Source: Clostridiales bacterium UBA4080
GTDB taxonomy: Bacteria; Bacillota; Clostridia; Lachnospirales; Vallitaleaceae
NCBI GenBank assembly: GCA_002381865.1
Contig: DFYO01000019.1
Coordinates: 72,524 to 136,523, forward strand
DNA: 64,000 bases
Reading direction: 5' to 3'
Position numbers and translations under genes: made by a program. Below are positions 1 through 10,479 of the stretch, in pieces. The notes under the pieces were generated by a model. That model was not told the DNA's origin and searched no databases. It saw nothing but the letters and a program-made list of their open reading frames with translations. Numbering within the stretch: the first letter of the stretch is position 1; each line of letters opens with the position of its first letter.

Positions 1-25
1 AGCAAGACGAACTTTCCTATTCTAC
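1..25 (-). repeat. Partial copy of the interspersed double-hairpin repeat
   Basis: The first 25 bases match the right arm of the approximately 82-bp repeat found complete at 23661-23742 and 59531-59612. The rest of this copy lies outside the window. As in the other copies, it directly follows the T-tract of a minus-strand terminator (26-57). I cannot tell whether the outside part is intact. Confidence 0.8.
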
Positions 26-57
26 AAAAATAACCCTGAAGAAATATCCTCAGGGTT
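26..57 (-). terminator. Intrinsic terminator, probable expression platform of the FMN riboswitch
   Basis: On the minus strand an 8-bp stem (AACCCTGA with TCAGGGTT) is followed by a short T run. It lies about 30 nt downstream of the FMN aptamer, so it probably acts as the riboswitch terminator for a gene beyond the left edge. Confidence 0.7.
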
Positions 58-85
58 TATTAAACTATTATAATCTTAATAGTTA

Positions 86-187
86 TCTTCTCACATCCAG
101 ACTTTACTGTCGGTCTCGGAATTTCACCAAGTCAGCCATAGGCTCGCGGACTTTACCGCCGGTCGGGAATTTCACCCTGCCCCGAAG
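86..187 (-). promoter_or_regulatory. FMN riboswitch (RFN element)
   Basis: The minus strand carries the hallmark RFN blocks in order: CTTCGGGGCAGGGTGAAATT, CCCGACCGGCGGTAAAGTCC, then GGTGAAATTCCGAGACCGAC and AGTAAAGTCTGGATG, closed by a CTTC/GAAG P1 helix. RFN elements bind flavin mononucleotide and repress riboflavin synthesis or transport genes. The controlled gene lies left of position 1 (inference: a rib operon or ribU). Confidence 0.95.
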
Positions 188-219
188 AAATATGTAGTTG
201 TATATTACAGGTTCTATCC

Positions 220-273
220 TCCAATAAGATAGATGGTTCTATCTCATTGGAAGATGGAGCTAATAAAGCTCCA
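220..273. other. Two hairpins between the glycerol operon end and the FMN riboswitch
   Basis: Positions 220-251 form an imperfect 13-bp inverted repeat (TCCAAT...ATTGGA outer arms). Positions 255-273 form a perfect 7-bp stem (TGGAGCT with AGCTCCA). Neither has a T-tract. They may end or stabilise the 3' end of the glycerol operon mRNA, which stops at 289. Confidence 0.4.
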
Positions 274-288
274 CCCTATAGTTAATTA

Positions 289-657
289 TTACTTAGCTTT
301 TTTTTCCATGCTTCTTGCAGCTACTACATCAATACCTGTTCCTAGAAGATCTTTGATGATTACATCTTTAACCTTAACAGGAGCTTGTACTAAAGTTTTG
401 TTGATTACATCCATCGCTTCAAAAAGCTTTCCTTTAGGAATTTCACCTACTGTAACTACTGGTAAACGATTTAAGAAACCCTCTTTAATTGCAACTGTTG
501 TAGTAAGAACACGAGTAGGGTTAGTTAGCTCATTCTTAGCATATTCTGGTCCACGATTACACGTATTTCCTGTTACGATAAATTCATCGCCATTAATTGT
601 TACTTCCATTTGGCATCCAACAGGACATGCGATACATGTTAAACTTTTTACTGACAT
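289..657 (-). CDS. DUF1667 protein of anaerobic glycerol metabolism
   Basis: A 122-residue protein with an N-terminal cysteine cluster (LTCIACPVGC, residues 6-15) that may bind an iron-sulfur cluster or metal. Proteins of the DUF1667 family are typically encoded beside a GlpA-like dehydrogenase and an FAD/NAD oxidoreductase, exactly as here. This suggests a small third subunit of a glycerol-3-phosphate dehydrogenase complex (inference from context). It starts immediately after the stop codon of the preceding gene, with AGGAGG five bases before the ATG inside that gene's end, so the two are translationally coupled. Last gene of the operon. Confidence 0.85.
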   Translation of the reverse strand: MSVKSLTCIACPVGCQMEVTINGDEFIVTGNTCNRGPEYAKNELTNPTRVLTTTVAIKEGFLNRLPVVTVGEIPKGKLFEAMDVINKTLVQAPVKVKDVIIKDLLGTGIDVVAARSMEKKAK

Positions 658-1923
658 CTAAACTACCTCCTCTACTACAACCTTGATTTGTAAATCATTA
701 CCTAACTCAGATAGTTGTTGTTTATTTAATCTAACTTTTTCCATTTCACCTGGAGCTAAATGCTTTTTCTTGTACTCTTTGTATACTTTTCCATCAGAAA
801 TTAATTGTAATTTCGCATTGTGGTATACATTATTAACACGCATGAATAAGTCTAAGTTTGTTTCAATGTTTTCTACACGAATCTTGCTTGGTACGATATA
901 AACAATACCAGGTCCTGCTTCAGTAGAAACCTCAGAACCTTCAGCTTTTAATTCACCTTTTACAAATCTTGCAGCGTTAAGTCCAGCACGACGGCTTTCT
1001 TCAGTAACGAAGTCTACAAGGTCATGAACGTGTACAACGTTACCACAAGCAAAGATACCTTCTACGCTTGTTTCCATTGACTCGTTAACAATAGGTCCTG
1101 ATGTTCTTGGATTGATTTCAATACCAGCTTGTCTTGATAACTCATTTTCAGGAATAAGACCAACAGATAATAATAAAGTATCACACTCATAGTATTTTTC
1201 TGTTCCTACGATTGCTCTTCTGTTTTCATCAACTTGAGCAACTGTAATTCCTTCTAATCTGTCTTTACCTCTGATTTCAGTTACTGTATGGCTTAAGTAT
1301 AAAGGAATATTGTAATCATCTAAACATTGAACTATATTACGCTTTAATCCGCCTGAGAAAGGAAGAACCTCAGCAACACCAATAACCTCTGCACCTTCTA
1401 ATGTCATACGGCGAGCCATAATCAATCCGATATCTCCTGAACCAAGGATGAATACTTTCTTACCTGGCATATATCCTTCCATGTTAGTATATCTTTGAGC
1501 TGTACCAGCTGTGAATACACCTGCAGGTCTGAAACCTGGAATTGTTATTGCACCTCTAGTTCTTTCTCTACATCCCATTGAAAGTATAACTGCTTTTGCA
1601 TCAATAATGAAATATCCTTGCTTTGGATTCATTGCATGTACTCTTTTGTCGTTTCCAACTTCAAGAACCATTGTATCAACCATGTAGTCGATTCCCATTT
1701 CTTTAAGCTCAACAATAAAACGCTCAGCGTATTCAGGTCCTGTTAATTGCTCTTTAAATACATGTAATCCAAAACCATTATGAATACATTGTTGTAGAAT
1801 TCCGCCCAATTCTCTATCACGTTCAATAACTAGAATACTGTCTACTCCGTTTTTCTTAGCTTCAATAGCAGCCGCTAGTCCAGCTGGTCCGCCACCGATT
1901 ACAACTATATCATAATTTTGCAT
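658..1923 (-). CDS. FAD/NAD(P)-dependent oxidoreductase of the glycerol operon
   Basis: A 421-residue flavoprotein. The N-terminal dinucleotide-binding motif is VVIGGGPAGLAAA, and a second Rossmann site (KVFILGSGDIGLIMARRM) lies near the middle for NAD(P)H. The FAD-contacting C-terminal segment GIFACGNVVHVHD is also clear. It resembles the alpha-subunit-like oxidoreductases that accompany GlpA-type dehydrogenases and DUF1667, and probably passes electrons between glycerol-3-phosphate oxidation and a nicotinamide carrier (inference). A longer reading from GTG at 1932 is possible, but GAGAGGTG overlaps that codon and is correctly spaced for the ATG at 1923, which I chose. Confidence 0.85.
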   Translation of the reverse strand: MQNYDIVVIGGGPAGLAAAIEAKKNGVDSILVIERDRELGGILQQCIHNGFGLHVFKEQLTGPEYAERFIVELKEMGIDYMVDTMVLEVGNDKRVHAMNPKQGYFIIDAKAVILSMGCRERTRGAITIPGFRPAGVFTAGTAQRYTNMEGYMPGKKVFILGSGDIGLIMARRMTLEGAEVIGVAEVLPFSGGLKRNIVQCLDDYNIPLYLSHTVTEIRGKDRLEGITVAQVDENRRAIVGTEKYYECDTLLLSVGLIPENELSRQAGIEINPRTSGPIVNESMETSVEGIFACGNVVHVHDLVDFVTEESRRAGLNAARFVKGELKAEGSEVSTEAGPGIVYIVPSKIRVENIETNLDLFMRVNNVYHNAKLQLISDGKVYKEYKKKHLAPGEMEKVRLNKQQLSELGNDLQIKVVVEEVV

Positions 1924-1937
1924 CTTATTCACCTCTC

Positions 1938-3383
1938 TTATTCTTCAACGTTTTTTGTTCTGCCAGATAAGATGTAGCTGTTTGGTCCATCAAGCAATAC
2001 ATCTTTTACGTCACATTTTAGCTCTCTAGCTAAAATTTCTACGACTCTTGGAGAACAGAAACCGCCTTGACAACGTCCCATACCAGCTCTAGTTCTTTTC
2101 TTAACACCTTTAACTGTAGTTGCACCAGCTTTTCTATGAATAGAATCAATGATTTCACCTTCAGTTACGTTTTCACAACGGCAGATTACACGACCAAACT
2201 TTGCATTTTCAGATACAACTTTTGCTCTTTCATCTTCATTTAATTCTTCAAAACGAACTACTGGTCTTCTTCTAGGGTTGAAGTCAGCCTTTTCAGTTAA
2301 ACCGCCTGAAATTTCTTTAATAATATCTGCAACATATACTGCTACTGCAGGTGCTGAAGATAATCCAGGAGACTCAAATCCGCCAACATTGATAAATCCT
2401 TTAACTTCTGGTGATTCACCAATAATAAAGTCTCCGCTTGTTGAGGTTGATCTATTTCCTGAGAAGCTACGGATTACTTTTCCGTAATGTATAGTCTTAC
2501 AAGTCATTAATGCAGTTTCCTTGATAATATCAAGTGCATCAAGAGTTGTGCTTAAATCGTCTTTGTCATCTACAAATTCAGAGTCAGGACCTACTAAAAG
2601 GTTCCCGTGAACTGTAGGAGATACTAAGATACCTTTACCTTTTTCACTTGGACATTGGAAAATAACCTTGTTAACAAGATTTCCTTCACTCTTATCTAAG
2701 ATGAAGTATTGTCCTTTACGTGGCTTAATTTCAAATAATGGTGATGCAATCATATTGTTAATTTTGTCTGAATATAATCCAGCACAGTTAATAACATATT
2801 TTGCTTCTATTACTTTTCCATCTGCTGTAAATACTTTAAAAGTATCATCTTCTTTTTTCAAATCAACAACTTCTGTATTCAAGAATAATTCAACGCCATT
2901 TTCCATTGCGTTTTCACATAGAGCAATAGCCATTTCCCAAGGGGATATAATACCACCAGTTGGTGCGTATAGGGCGCCAAAAATATCTTGGTTTAAGTTT
3001 GGTTCCATCTCAAGAGTTTCCTCTTTAGTTAATATTTTCATATTTGGAACTCCACAATCTACACCATTATCATATAAATCTTGTAACGTTTTTTTATCCT
3101 CTTCAGAAAAAGCTACTACTAAAGAACCTACTCTTTTGAAAGGAACATCTAATTCTTCGCAAACCTGATCATACATAGCATTACCCTTTGCGTTGAAGTA
3201 CCCCTTTTGTTTTTTTGCTGGAGCATCGTAACCAGCGTGAATGATTGCACTGTTAGCCATTGTTGTAACGTTAGCTACATCATTAGCTTTCTCAACAATT
3301 GCAATATTCAAGTTGTAACGTGATAGTTCTCTTGCAATAAATGTACCGGCAATACCAGCACCTATTACTACTACATCATACAT
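1938..3383 (-). CDS. glpA: GlpA-like FAD-dependent glycerol-3-phosphate dehydrogenase with BFD-type iron-sulfur domain
   Basis: 481 residues. The N-terminus has an FAD site (VVVIGAGIAGTFIARELS) and a DAO-type fold through about residue 380. The C-terminal 90 residues form a BFD-like [2Fe-2S] domain with cysteines in ICRCENV and MGRCQGGFC. This architecture is the anaerobic glycerol-3-phosphate dehydrogenase subunit, making dihydroxyacetone phosphate. It sits between glpK and the oxidoreductase/DUF1667 pair, separated from glpK by a terminator-like hairpin. The gene symbol is by family; related proteins oxidising other hydroxyacids cannot be excluded, but the operon argues for glycerol. Confidence 0.85.
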   Translation of the reverse strand: MYDVVVIGAGIAGTFIARELSRYNLNIAIVEKANDVANVTTMANSAIIHAGYDAPAKKQKGYFNAKGNAMYDQVCEELDVPFKRVGSLVVAFSEEDKKTLQDLYDNGVDCGVPNMKILTKEETLEMEPNLNQDIFGALYAPTGGIISPWEMAIALCENAMENGVELFLNTEVVDLKKEDDTFKVFTADGKVIEAKYVINCAGLYSDKINNMIASPLFEIKPRKGQYFILDKSEGNLVNKVIFQCPSEKGKGILVSPTVHGNLLVGPDSEFVDDKDDLSTTLDALDIIKETALMTCKTIHYGKVIRSFSGNRSTSTSGDFIIGESPEVKGFINVGGFESPGLSSAPAVAVYVADIIKEISGGLTEKADFNPRRRPVVRFEELNEDERAKVVSENAKFGRVICRCENVTEGEIIDSIHRKAGATTVKGVKKRTRAGMGRCQGGFCSPRVVEILARELKCDVKDVLLDGPNSYILSGRTKNVEE

Positions 3384-3423
3384 TGTGTTGCCTCCTTGTA
3401 ATATTTCCTATGAGTATATGGAT

Positions 3424-3476
3424 AAAAAAGAAGCCGTGGACGATAAAGCTATTATAGGCTCTATACACACGGCTTC
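3424..3476 (-). terminator. Terminator or attenuator between glpK and glpA
   Basis: On the minus strand a perfect 9-bp stem (GAAGCCGTG/CACGGCTTC) with a long AT-rich loop is followed by six Ts. It lies downstream of glpK and upstream of glpA in the same orientation. It may make expression of the dehydrogenase genes lower than that of glpK, or conditional. Confidence 0.6.
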
Positions 3477-3536
3477 TCATTATCATGCCACTAAAATTAA
3501 TTATACTAAATTTCTACCTGAATATCAAGTATAAAT

Positions 3537-5021
<1,485 letters not shown>

Positions 5022-5146
5022 TTACCCCCATATAATTTTTTTAAATTAGTTGATTGTTTAACTTGTTTTTAACTTAAAAACTAAACCCCATAACTATCTA
5101 ACATTTAAAAAACCCAAATATCTAGATGTATTTCTTATAATATTTC

Positions 5147-5488
5147 TTATAAGAAACAAGAAAGAACGAAACCACCAAAAGTACCACCAAGAATTGCAAC
5201 GATTAAGTTAACAAATCCTTTTCCGAAATCTGCTTTATCTACTACTACGTTTGCAACGAATAAACCTGAGCCAGCTGCCCATGCCATATCGATCCAAGCT
5301 GAATCTGGCATTTGATAAATCATACCAACACCATGATTAAGTGACCAAGTAGTACCAACGATAAATCCTGCTGCTAACCATCCGCCGATAGGTCCAAAAG
5401 TATCACAAAGTTTCCCCCAGCCTAGTCGAATGAAAAATGGAAATATAAATCCCCCAAAAAATGTAGCTAATGCTAATTGTGCAGTCAT
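5147..5488 (-). CDS. Small membrane protein, putative glycerol transporter subunit (Lin0367/Lin0368 type)
   Basis: 113 residues, mostly hydrophobic, with about three to four membrane segments rich in glycine. It is homologous in style to its upstream neighbour (both contain a G-G-W-x-A-G-F stretch followed by a tryptophan-containing W-x-L-N-H motif), so the pair probably arose by duplication and assembles as a hetero-oligomer. Such pairs beside glpK in Listeria and Clostridia are annotated as putative glycerol transporter subunits. Transport is inferred from context; there is no GlpF here. Confidence 0.75.
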   Translation of the reverse strand: MTAQLALATFFGGFIFPFFIRLGWGKLCDTFGPIGGWLAAGFIVGTTWSLNHGVGMIYQMPDSAWIDMAWAAGSGLFVANVVVDKADFGKGFVNLIVAILGGTFGGFVLSCFL

Positions 5489-5508
5489 TTAAGTTTTCCT
5501 CCTTTTAA

Positions 5509-5859
5509 TTAGTTTGATTTTGCTAAATGATTTTGAATTAAACCTGCAGTAATACCACCACAGATACCACCAAGAACAACTAAGCCTAAAGTTGGAGCTG
5601 CGTTTCCTACTTTATCCCATCCGTTCATAAATCCATCACGAGTTGTTCCAGCCACAGCGATACCACAAGCCATGTCTACAAATGCTCCATCATTGTTGAT
5701 AATGCCAATAAAGTGATTTAAGAACCACATACCACTAATAATAGCAAAACCTGCAAACCAACCTCCAGCGATACCATACGCGCCAGCAAAAGCTCCCCAA
5801 ACGCTCATAACAAAAATACCTGCTATTGCTGTTCCTAAAAATGTACCTACATGTTTCAT
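5509..5859 (-). CDS. Small membrane protein, putative glycerol transporter subunit (Lin0367/Lin0368 type)
   Basis: 116 residues with several membrane helices and a conserved GGWFAGFAIISGMWFLNHFI segment also seen, diverged, in the following gene. It is the first structural gene of the glycerol operon, preceded by GGGAGG and a roughly 220-nt leader with a strong promoter. With the 113-residue partner it probably forms a glycerol facilitator unrelated to aquaporins (inference from repeated linkage to glpK). The exact substrate is not shown by sequence. Confidence 0.75.
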   Translation of the reverse strand: MKHVGTFLGTAIAGIFVMSVWGAFAGAYGIAGGWFAGFAIISGMWFLNHFIGIINNDGAFVDMACGIAVAGTTRDGFMNGWDKVGNAAPTLGLVVLGGICGGITAGLIQNHLAKSN

Positions 5860-5930
5860 GAATTTGCCTCCCTTAAATTTAATTAATTGTTTTAACGCTT
5901 AGTGTTAACGATGACCTTTTTCTTGCGATA

Positions 5931-5964
5931 GCCAAAAAAAATAAGCTGTATCCATCTTATGGCT
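5931..5964 (-). promoter_or_regulatory. Leader terminator, likely GlpP-controlled antitermination site
   Basis: On the minus strand AGCC-ATAAG, a short loop, then CTTAT-T8-GGCT forms a stem with a U-run inside the 5' leader of the glycerol operon. GlpP-type regulators bind glp leaders and allow read-through past a leader terminator when glycerol-3-phosphate is present. A glpP gene lies directly upstream, which supports this reading. The exact GlpP contact bases are not identified. Confidence 0.55.
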
Positions 5965-6085
5965 AATATTAACTTCTTGAAAATCTCTATTGCATCTAAC
6001 TAAGATATCTTCAAGATGTACAATATAGATATATTACAAACACGGCTCTCATCGTCTCTGCCTTACGTTATTTAATTATGAACCT

Positions 6086-6115
6086 ATTATACAAAACAAA
6101 CAACTATTTTGTCAA
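6086..6115 (-). promoter_or_regulatory. Promoter of the glycerol operon with upstream A-tract
   Basis: The minus strand reads TTGACA (6115-6110), 18 bases, TATAAT (6091-6086). A run of eleven A residues lies just upstream of the -35 on that strand and may act as an UP element. The start point would be near 6079, giving a leader of about 220 nt. Confidence 0.85.
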
Positions 6116-6119
6116 TATG

Positions 6120-6425
6120 TTTTTTTTTTTAATTCATTTTGCATACCTAATTTTACATTTTCATAGTTTGTTAACATTTTAACCCTTTATTTTCAATATA
6201 TTTACTAGGTTTTTTTGTTGCTTTTAACTATATTGTCTAATTCTAATTTATTAATATTTTTTAATAATAATAGTCAAGTTTACCCCGTATACAATGCCAG
6301 TAGCGCAAAAGCCTATGCGAAGCCGGCATTATATACTCATATCGCTTATAAAGCTCTTTATGTAAACACTCTAACCTATTAAACGTTTTTTTATCTGTTC
6401 TGCCTTGGGCTAAAAGATAATAATG
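6120..6425. other. Gene-free stretch between glpP and the glycerol promoter
   Basis: This AT-rich 306-bp region shows no credible ORF. It contains an inverted repeat at about 6293-6331 (outer arms AATGCC/GGCATT with a partly paired interior) downstream of glpP. It has no T-tract but could define the 3' end of glpP mRNA. Confidence 0.5.
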
Positions 6426-6995
6426 CTAGCTGTACCATATTTTTTCGCAGCTGGTAGAAATACAGGTAGCCCCTGCATCAAGACTTTCTATTATTTCATT
6501 TTTGCTTTCAATTAATCCGCCTGTAATTATTGGCACTTTTACAGTTTTGCTTATTTCTCTAGTAATTTTAGGCACTACACCTGGCATTATCTCAACTGCA
6601 TCAGGTGTAACCTGATTGATTGAAATAATTCCTGCCTGAATAGATTTTGAGTCCAAAATAAAGAGCCTTTGTACCACAAAGCAATTAAGCTCTTTTGCTT
6701 TCTTAACCAAGCTTGTTTTAGTTGTAACCACTCCGCTGGGTTTAATTTCTTCTTGAATATACTTGAGAGAATATGCATCATTTGCAAATCCTTTGATTAG
6801 ATCAAGGTGCACAAAGACATATTTGTTTTTATCAATAACATCCTGTACGTCCTTTTTAAGATTAAATATATCACCATAAAGCATAAAAATAACCTCACAT
6901 GGTGATGCAAGTGCATGGTCCAGCTTTTCTCTATCGCTAACCGCAGCTATGATAGGATTATCTGCAAGAATCTCATAGATATCTTTTTTTCTCAT
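6426..6995 (-). CDS. glpP: Glycerol uptake operon antiterminator
   Basis: 189 residues, a TIM-barrel-like GlpP family protein. Recognisable blocks are NPIIAAVSD near the start, VFVHLDLIKGFANDA, GVVTTKTSLVKKAKEL, EIMPGVVPKIT and PIITGGLIES. GlpP binds glycerol-3-phosphate and then glp leader RNA, preventing termination. The longer frame from 7052 is unlikely: CGGAGGCGAAA directly precedes the ATG at 6995. Its own promoter lies at 7168-7196, and the target operon is next on the same strand. Confidence 0.93.
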   Translation of the reverse strand: MRKKDIYEILADNPIIAAVSDREKLDHALASPCEVIFMLYGDIFNLKKDVQDVIDKNKYVFVHLDLIKGFANDAYSLKYIQEEIKPSGVVTTKTSLVKKAKELNCFVVQRLFILDSKSIQAGIISINQVTPDAVEIMPGVVPKITREISKTVKVPIITGGLIESKNEIIESLDAGATCISTSCEKIWYS

Positions 6996-7148
6996 TTTCG
7001 CCTCCGAATATCTTGATTCAATAATAATCAAATATGTTTTGCGTCCCCGCATTTTTTAATTGCATTTCAAAATCACCTTAGCCCAAAAACAAAAAACCGC
7101 AAAACCTACTTTATTGTTTATACTAACTTTATGATTATAACATAAATT

Positions 7149-7196
7149 TTACTAATAATTCGTAGTAATTTTACTATATCAACATAACAATGTCAA
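7149..7196 (-). promoter_or_regulatory. glpP promoter with inverted repeat at the start site
   Basis: The minus strand has TTGACA (7196-7191), 17 bases and TAAAAT (7173-7168). Just downstream lies a TTACTA-N8-TAGTAA inverted repeat (7149-7168), placed as a repressor operator would be. The regulator is unknown. Confidence 0.75.
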
Positions 7197-7272
7197 GGTA
7201 AACAATATTATTTTGCACCTAGTATATACCCCAAAATTACTACATCATTCTCAAATATTTCTCAATAATAAT

Positions 7273-7298
7273 GGGCAGAATTCATAAGAAGTCTGCCC
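7273..7298 (-). terminator. Terminator after the MCP/binding-protein fusion gene
   Basis: A 7-bp GC-rich stem (GGGCAGA/TCTGCCC) lies about 60 bases past the stop codon at 7360. The following T content is weak, so this is a moderate call. Confidence 0.5.
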
Positions 7299-7359
7299 AA
7301 ATAATCCAATAATCTATAAATCTTTAGCATTAATATAAGTGTATATCATAATCCTACTC

Positions 7360-9282
7360 TTACTTATTCAGGTTTCTGATAATATCATATTGCTGGTCAG
7401 TACTTTCAATAAAGCCCTGTACCTTGGTTTCGATTCCAGCATAATCATTAAACTCTACAAATGCTTTTCTTAATTTTTCAATAATATCATCAGGAATATC
7501 CTTTCTTGCAGCTAGTGCATCCTTAGGAATATCATCTGTCTTTGATATAATGTTTAGTTCATGAACAGGTATTCCATTCGCTTCGGCCTTTTCAAACGCT
7601 TCATTATAGGTAGCTCCAGCGTCTATTTCCCTAGACATAACTGAGTTGATTACATTATCATGGTTTCCTAAGAAGGTAACCTTATTAAAGATTGTGTCAG
7701 GATTTAAGCCGCTCTTTTTAATGCTGTCTTTTGCATATAGATATCCTGAAGCACTGTTTTCGTCAACATAACCAAAGGATTTACCCTTTAGGTCATTCAT
7801 ATTCTTAACTTCACCGTCTTTTCTAGCTATTATATAGCCATTGTAATAGCTCTTTCCACCAACCTTAGGAGTTACTATAGGTTTAACACCACACTTTTCA
7901 TGAGCATTAACATAGGCAAATGGTGAGAACCATCCAATATCAATAATACCCTTTTCAATACCTTCACTTAATGCATCATAATTACGAACAATAATTGTTC
8001 TTGCCTTGAAGCCTATGCTTGCACATACTCTTTCTAAGATAGGCACATACATCTTCTTAATACTCTGTGGTTCAGCAAATGGGTTAACCCCAAATATAAT
8101 CTCATTGTCTTTTTTGAAATTAACTGCTTCTTTTTGAAGTACCTCAGCCATTTCACTAATCTTATTACAGAAAACAAGAATTTCTTTGTTTTTCTTGTTT
8201 TGCAAATCTACCATTTGAATAGACTTATAGGTTACGTTGTGTGTTTCTTCTACCGCAATAGCTACATCCTCAATTGCTTTTTCAATTTCCATTGCACTAT
8301 TTTTTTGAATTGTCGAAAGTCCGCTAAGTGCCGACAAATCAGTCTTAACATCCTTAAGAATTGTGCTGATTTCTCCAATAACTGTTGCTGATTCAGTTAC
8401 AACCACATCAACATCATTCATCTTATCGCCAATTTCGCTCATTGCAATATTAGTTGCATCTATTTTTTCAAGAATGTTTTTAACTACGCCTTCAATTACA
8501 GAAATCGCATCATCGGTCTGTTCAGCAAGCTTTCTAATTTCACTTGCAACTACCGAAAAGCCTCTTCCTGCCTCGCCAGCTCTTGCCGCTTCAATTGCAG
8601 CATTAAGTGCCAGAAGATTTGTCTGACTGGAAATCTTTCTAATATAATCAACAATTTCATTGATTTTCTTAGAGGCGCTTAAAAGCTGTTCATTATTGTC
8701 AGTAGCTGTCAAAATAATATCAGCAAAGCTCTTCATTACTTCACCAATGCTACTGATAGTTGTTTTGTTTTTATCCAGCATTTGAATGGATGTTTCAGAA
8801 TGTTGTTCTATTTCCAATACACTTGAATTCAAATTAGTAGATGTATCCACCAGCTCATTGATGCTGGCATTGATTTCCTGAGAGCTTGCCGCATTCTGTT
8901 CACTGAATTTTTCAATCTCATAGGAGATTTTAGCAAGCTTTTCAAAGGTATTTATATTATCTTGTGAGAGCCATAATAGCTGCTGTGCATCAAATCCCAT
9001 GTTCTCTGCTATATTAAATAACTGCTCATCCAATCCCGAACCTACAATATTAATTGCTTTAGTCTTTGGAGCGCTTTCAGGCGCTTTATATTGCTGCGTC
9101 TGCTCCTGTGGTCTTGCAGTATCCTGATTTAATGTGTAATCAGTTAATACTACTGCAATAACTCCTCCAATAACCGCCAGCAACAAATTGGTAATTCCTT
9201 GGGTTCCCATAAAATAAAGGACACCCTGTACTACTGTAATTCCAATTCCCGCTGCCAGATAAAACTTAACTTTAGTATTCAT
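7360..9282 (-). CDS. Chemoreceptor with C-terminal PhnD-like substrate-binding domain
   Basis: 640 residues. Two adjacent membrane helices (about 6-26 and 30-48) have almost no external loop. A methyl-accepting signalling domain follows, with its tip at [20 protein letters not shown] near residue 235. From about residue 398 to the end is a PhnD/phosphate-phosphonate type binding-protein fold ([20 protein letters not shown]..., [33 protein letters not shown]). With this topology the binding domain is cytoplasmic, so the receptor probably senses an internal ligand. The ligand is not predictable beyond the family. Start chosen at 9282, where GGGGTGG is 7 nt upstream. Confidence 0.85.
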   Translation of the reverse strand: MNTKVKFYLAAGIGITVVQGVLYFMGTQGITNLLLAVIGGVIAVVLTDYTLNQDTARPQEQTQQYKAPESAPKTKAINIVGSGLDEQLFNIAENMGFDAQQLLWLSQDNINTFEKLAKISYEIEKFSEQNAASSQEINASINELVDTSTNLNSSVLEIEQHSETSIQMLDKNKTTISSIGEVMKSFADIILTATDNNEQLLSASKKINEIVDYIRKISSQTNLLALNAAIEAARAGEAGRGFSVVASEIRKLAEQTDDAISVIEGVVKNILEKIDATNIAMSEIGDKMNDVDVVVTESATVIGEISTILKDVKTDLSALSGLSTIQKNSAMEIEKAIEDVAIAVEETHNVTYKSIQMVDLQNKKNKEILVFCNKISEMAEVLQKEAVNFKKDNEIIFGVNPFAEPQSIKKMYVPILERVCASIGFKARTIIVRNYDALSEGIEKGIIDIGWFSPFAYVNAHEKCGVKPIVTPKVGGKSYYNGYIIARKDGEVKNMNDLKGKSFGYVDENSASGYLYAKDSIKKSGLNPDTIFNKVTFLGNHDNVINSVMSREIDAGATYNEAFEKAEANGIPVHELNIISKTDDIPKDALAARKDIPDDIIEKLRKAFVEFNDYAGIETKVQGFIESTDQQYDIIRNLNK

Positions 9283-9300
9283 AGTCAAACCACCCCGCAA

Positions 9301-9495
9301 AATTTTTTAGTATTTCACCACATAGCCTTTAAGTTTTAAAGCTAAACGCATATCGAACTCTCATTTTTAGAATATTAATATTCTATGGAATGCCTTTCTT
9401 GTATGTCAGGTAAGTTTTGACTTTCTAAATTAAGTCTAGCTTTCCTATTATAGAATCAAAAGCACTTCTCACACTCTTATGTATCACATAAATCA
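9301..9495 (-). other. Roughly 200-nt leader of the chemoreceptor gene
   Basis: The untranslated region between the promoter at 9496-9524 and the start codon at 9282 contains small AT-rich inverted repeats such as TAGAATATTAATATTCTA. I recognise no known riboswitch class. In particular the conserved bases of cyclic-di-GMP aptamers are absent. Confidence 0.4.
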
Positions 9496-9524
9496 ATTAT
9501 ATTCTATGCCTAATTCCTTGTCAA
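9496..9524 (-). promoter_or_regulatory. Promoter of the chemoreceptor gene
   Basis: On the minus strand TTGACA (9524-9519), 17 bases, TATAAT (9501-9496) is a consensus vegetative promoter. The start would be near 9489, leaving a leader of about 207 nt. Confidence 0.85.
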
Positions 9525-9712
9525 GAGCTCTGGGCTTTATTAACTTTGTATATTTAAAGTTTTTTTAAAAGTATTTTTTTGTATAAATATTACCGAATAT
9601 ACAGTTTTCTATTGTTTGTACCCTCTATTACTATAGCAATTACTTTAATATTTAAAGAGTTTTATTCGTGACAGAATTAGTCCACACTTTGTTATTGCTG
9701 ACAATTATTGTT

Positions 9713-10468
9713 TTAGAATCTGTTCAAAAACAATTTTGTTCTCTCGTTTTTTGGATTATTTATAATTTCTTCCGGGCTTCCTTGTTCAACAATAACTCCC
9801 CCATCCATAAATATAATATGGTTTGCAACATCCCTGGCAAAGCTCATTTCATGGGTTACAATAACCATAGTCATATGTTCTGCCGCCAGGTCTTTTATTA
9901 CCTTGAGTATTTCTCCTGTAAGCTCTGGATCAAGTGCCGAAGTAGGCTCATCAAAAAACAATACCTTTGGATTAAGCGCAAGTGCTCTTGCAATAGATAC
10001 ACGCTGCTGCTGTCCTCCCGAAAGATGGCATGGATAAGAATCCTCTTTTTCGGCAAGACCCATTTTAGCCAGCAATTCTCTTCCTATTTTCATTGCCTCC
10101 TCTTTACTTTTACCCTGAACATGCATTGGCGCATCAATTACATTTTTTATTACTGAATAATGCGGAAAAAGATTGAAATTTTGAAATACAAGCCCAAAAT
10201 GATTGTGCATTCTCTTTAGATCTTTATTGCTCACATAAACAGCATTTCCATTTTCATCATTTTTTACCGCATGCTCTCCAACATAAATAAGTTCTCCTGA
10301 ATCTATTTTTTCAAGAAAGGTTGCACACCTTAATAGTGTTGACTTACCCGAGCCCGATGGTCCTATTATTGCAAGCACCTCTCCTTGCTTTACCTCTAAG
10401 GATATATCTTTTATTACCTCAAGGTCACCGAAGCTTTTTTTTAAATTTTTTATTTCCAATAATTTCAT
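9713..10468 (-). CDS. Polar amino-acid ABC transporter ATPase
   Basis: 251 residues of the GlnQ/PAAT family. Visible motifs are Walker [10 protein letters not shown] (34-42), Q-loop [11 protein letters not shown], signature [15 protein letters not shown], Walker [13 protein letters not shown] and the H-loop VTHEMSFA. It powers import with the permease just upstream (11-bp gap) and the lipoprotein binding protein. The substrate is a polar amino acid; the sequence alone does not tell which. Last gene of a three-gene operon; I see no convincing terminator after it. Confidence 0.95.
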   Translation of the reverse strand: MKLLEIKNLKKSFGDLEVIKDISLEVKQGEVLAIIGPSGSGKSTLLRCATFLEKIDSGELIYVGEHAVKNDENGNAVYVSNKDLKRMHNHFGLVFQNFNLFPHYSVIKNVIDAPMHVQGKSKEEAMKIGRELLAKMGLAEKEDSYPCHLSGGQQQRVSIARALALNPKVLFFDEPTSALDPELTGEILKVIKDLAAEHMTMVIVTHEMSFARDVANHIIFMDGGVIVEQGSPEEIINNPKNERTKLFLNRF

Positions 10469-10479
10469 AAGATTCGCTC

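Noticed and set aside
233..661. Plus-strand ORF of 142 codons
   Set aside because: It is the antisense shadow of the DUF1667 gene, with no ribosome site and a low-complexity translation.
9441..9466. Fragment TTTCCTATTATAG resembling the interspersed repeat
   Set aside because: Only about 14 bases match and no hairpin partner arm is nearby; likely chance in AT-rich DNA.
9301..9495. Cyclic-di-GMP riboswitch in the chemoreceptor leader
   Set aside because: The leader length and gene type are suggestive, but the conserved aptamer bases are not present.
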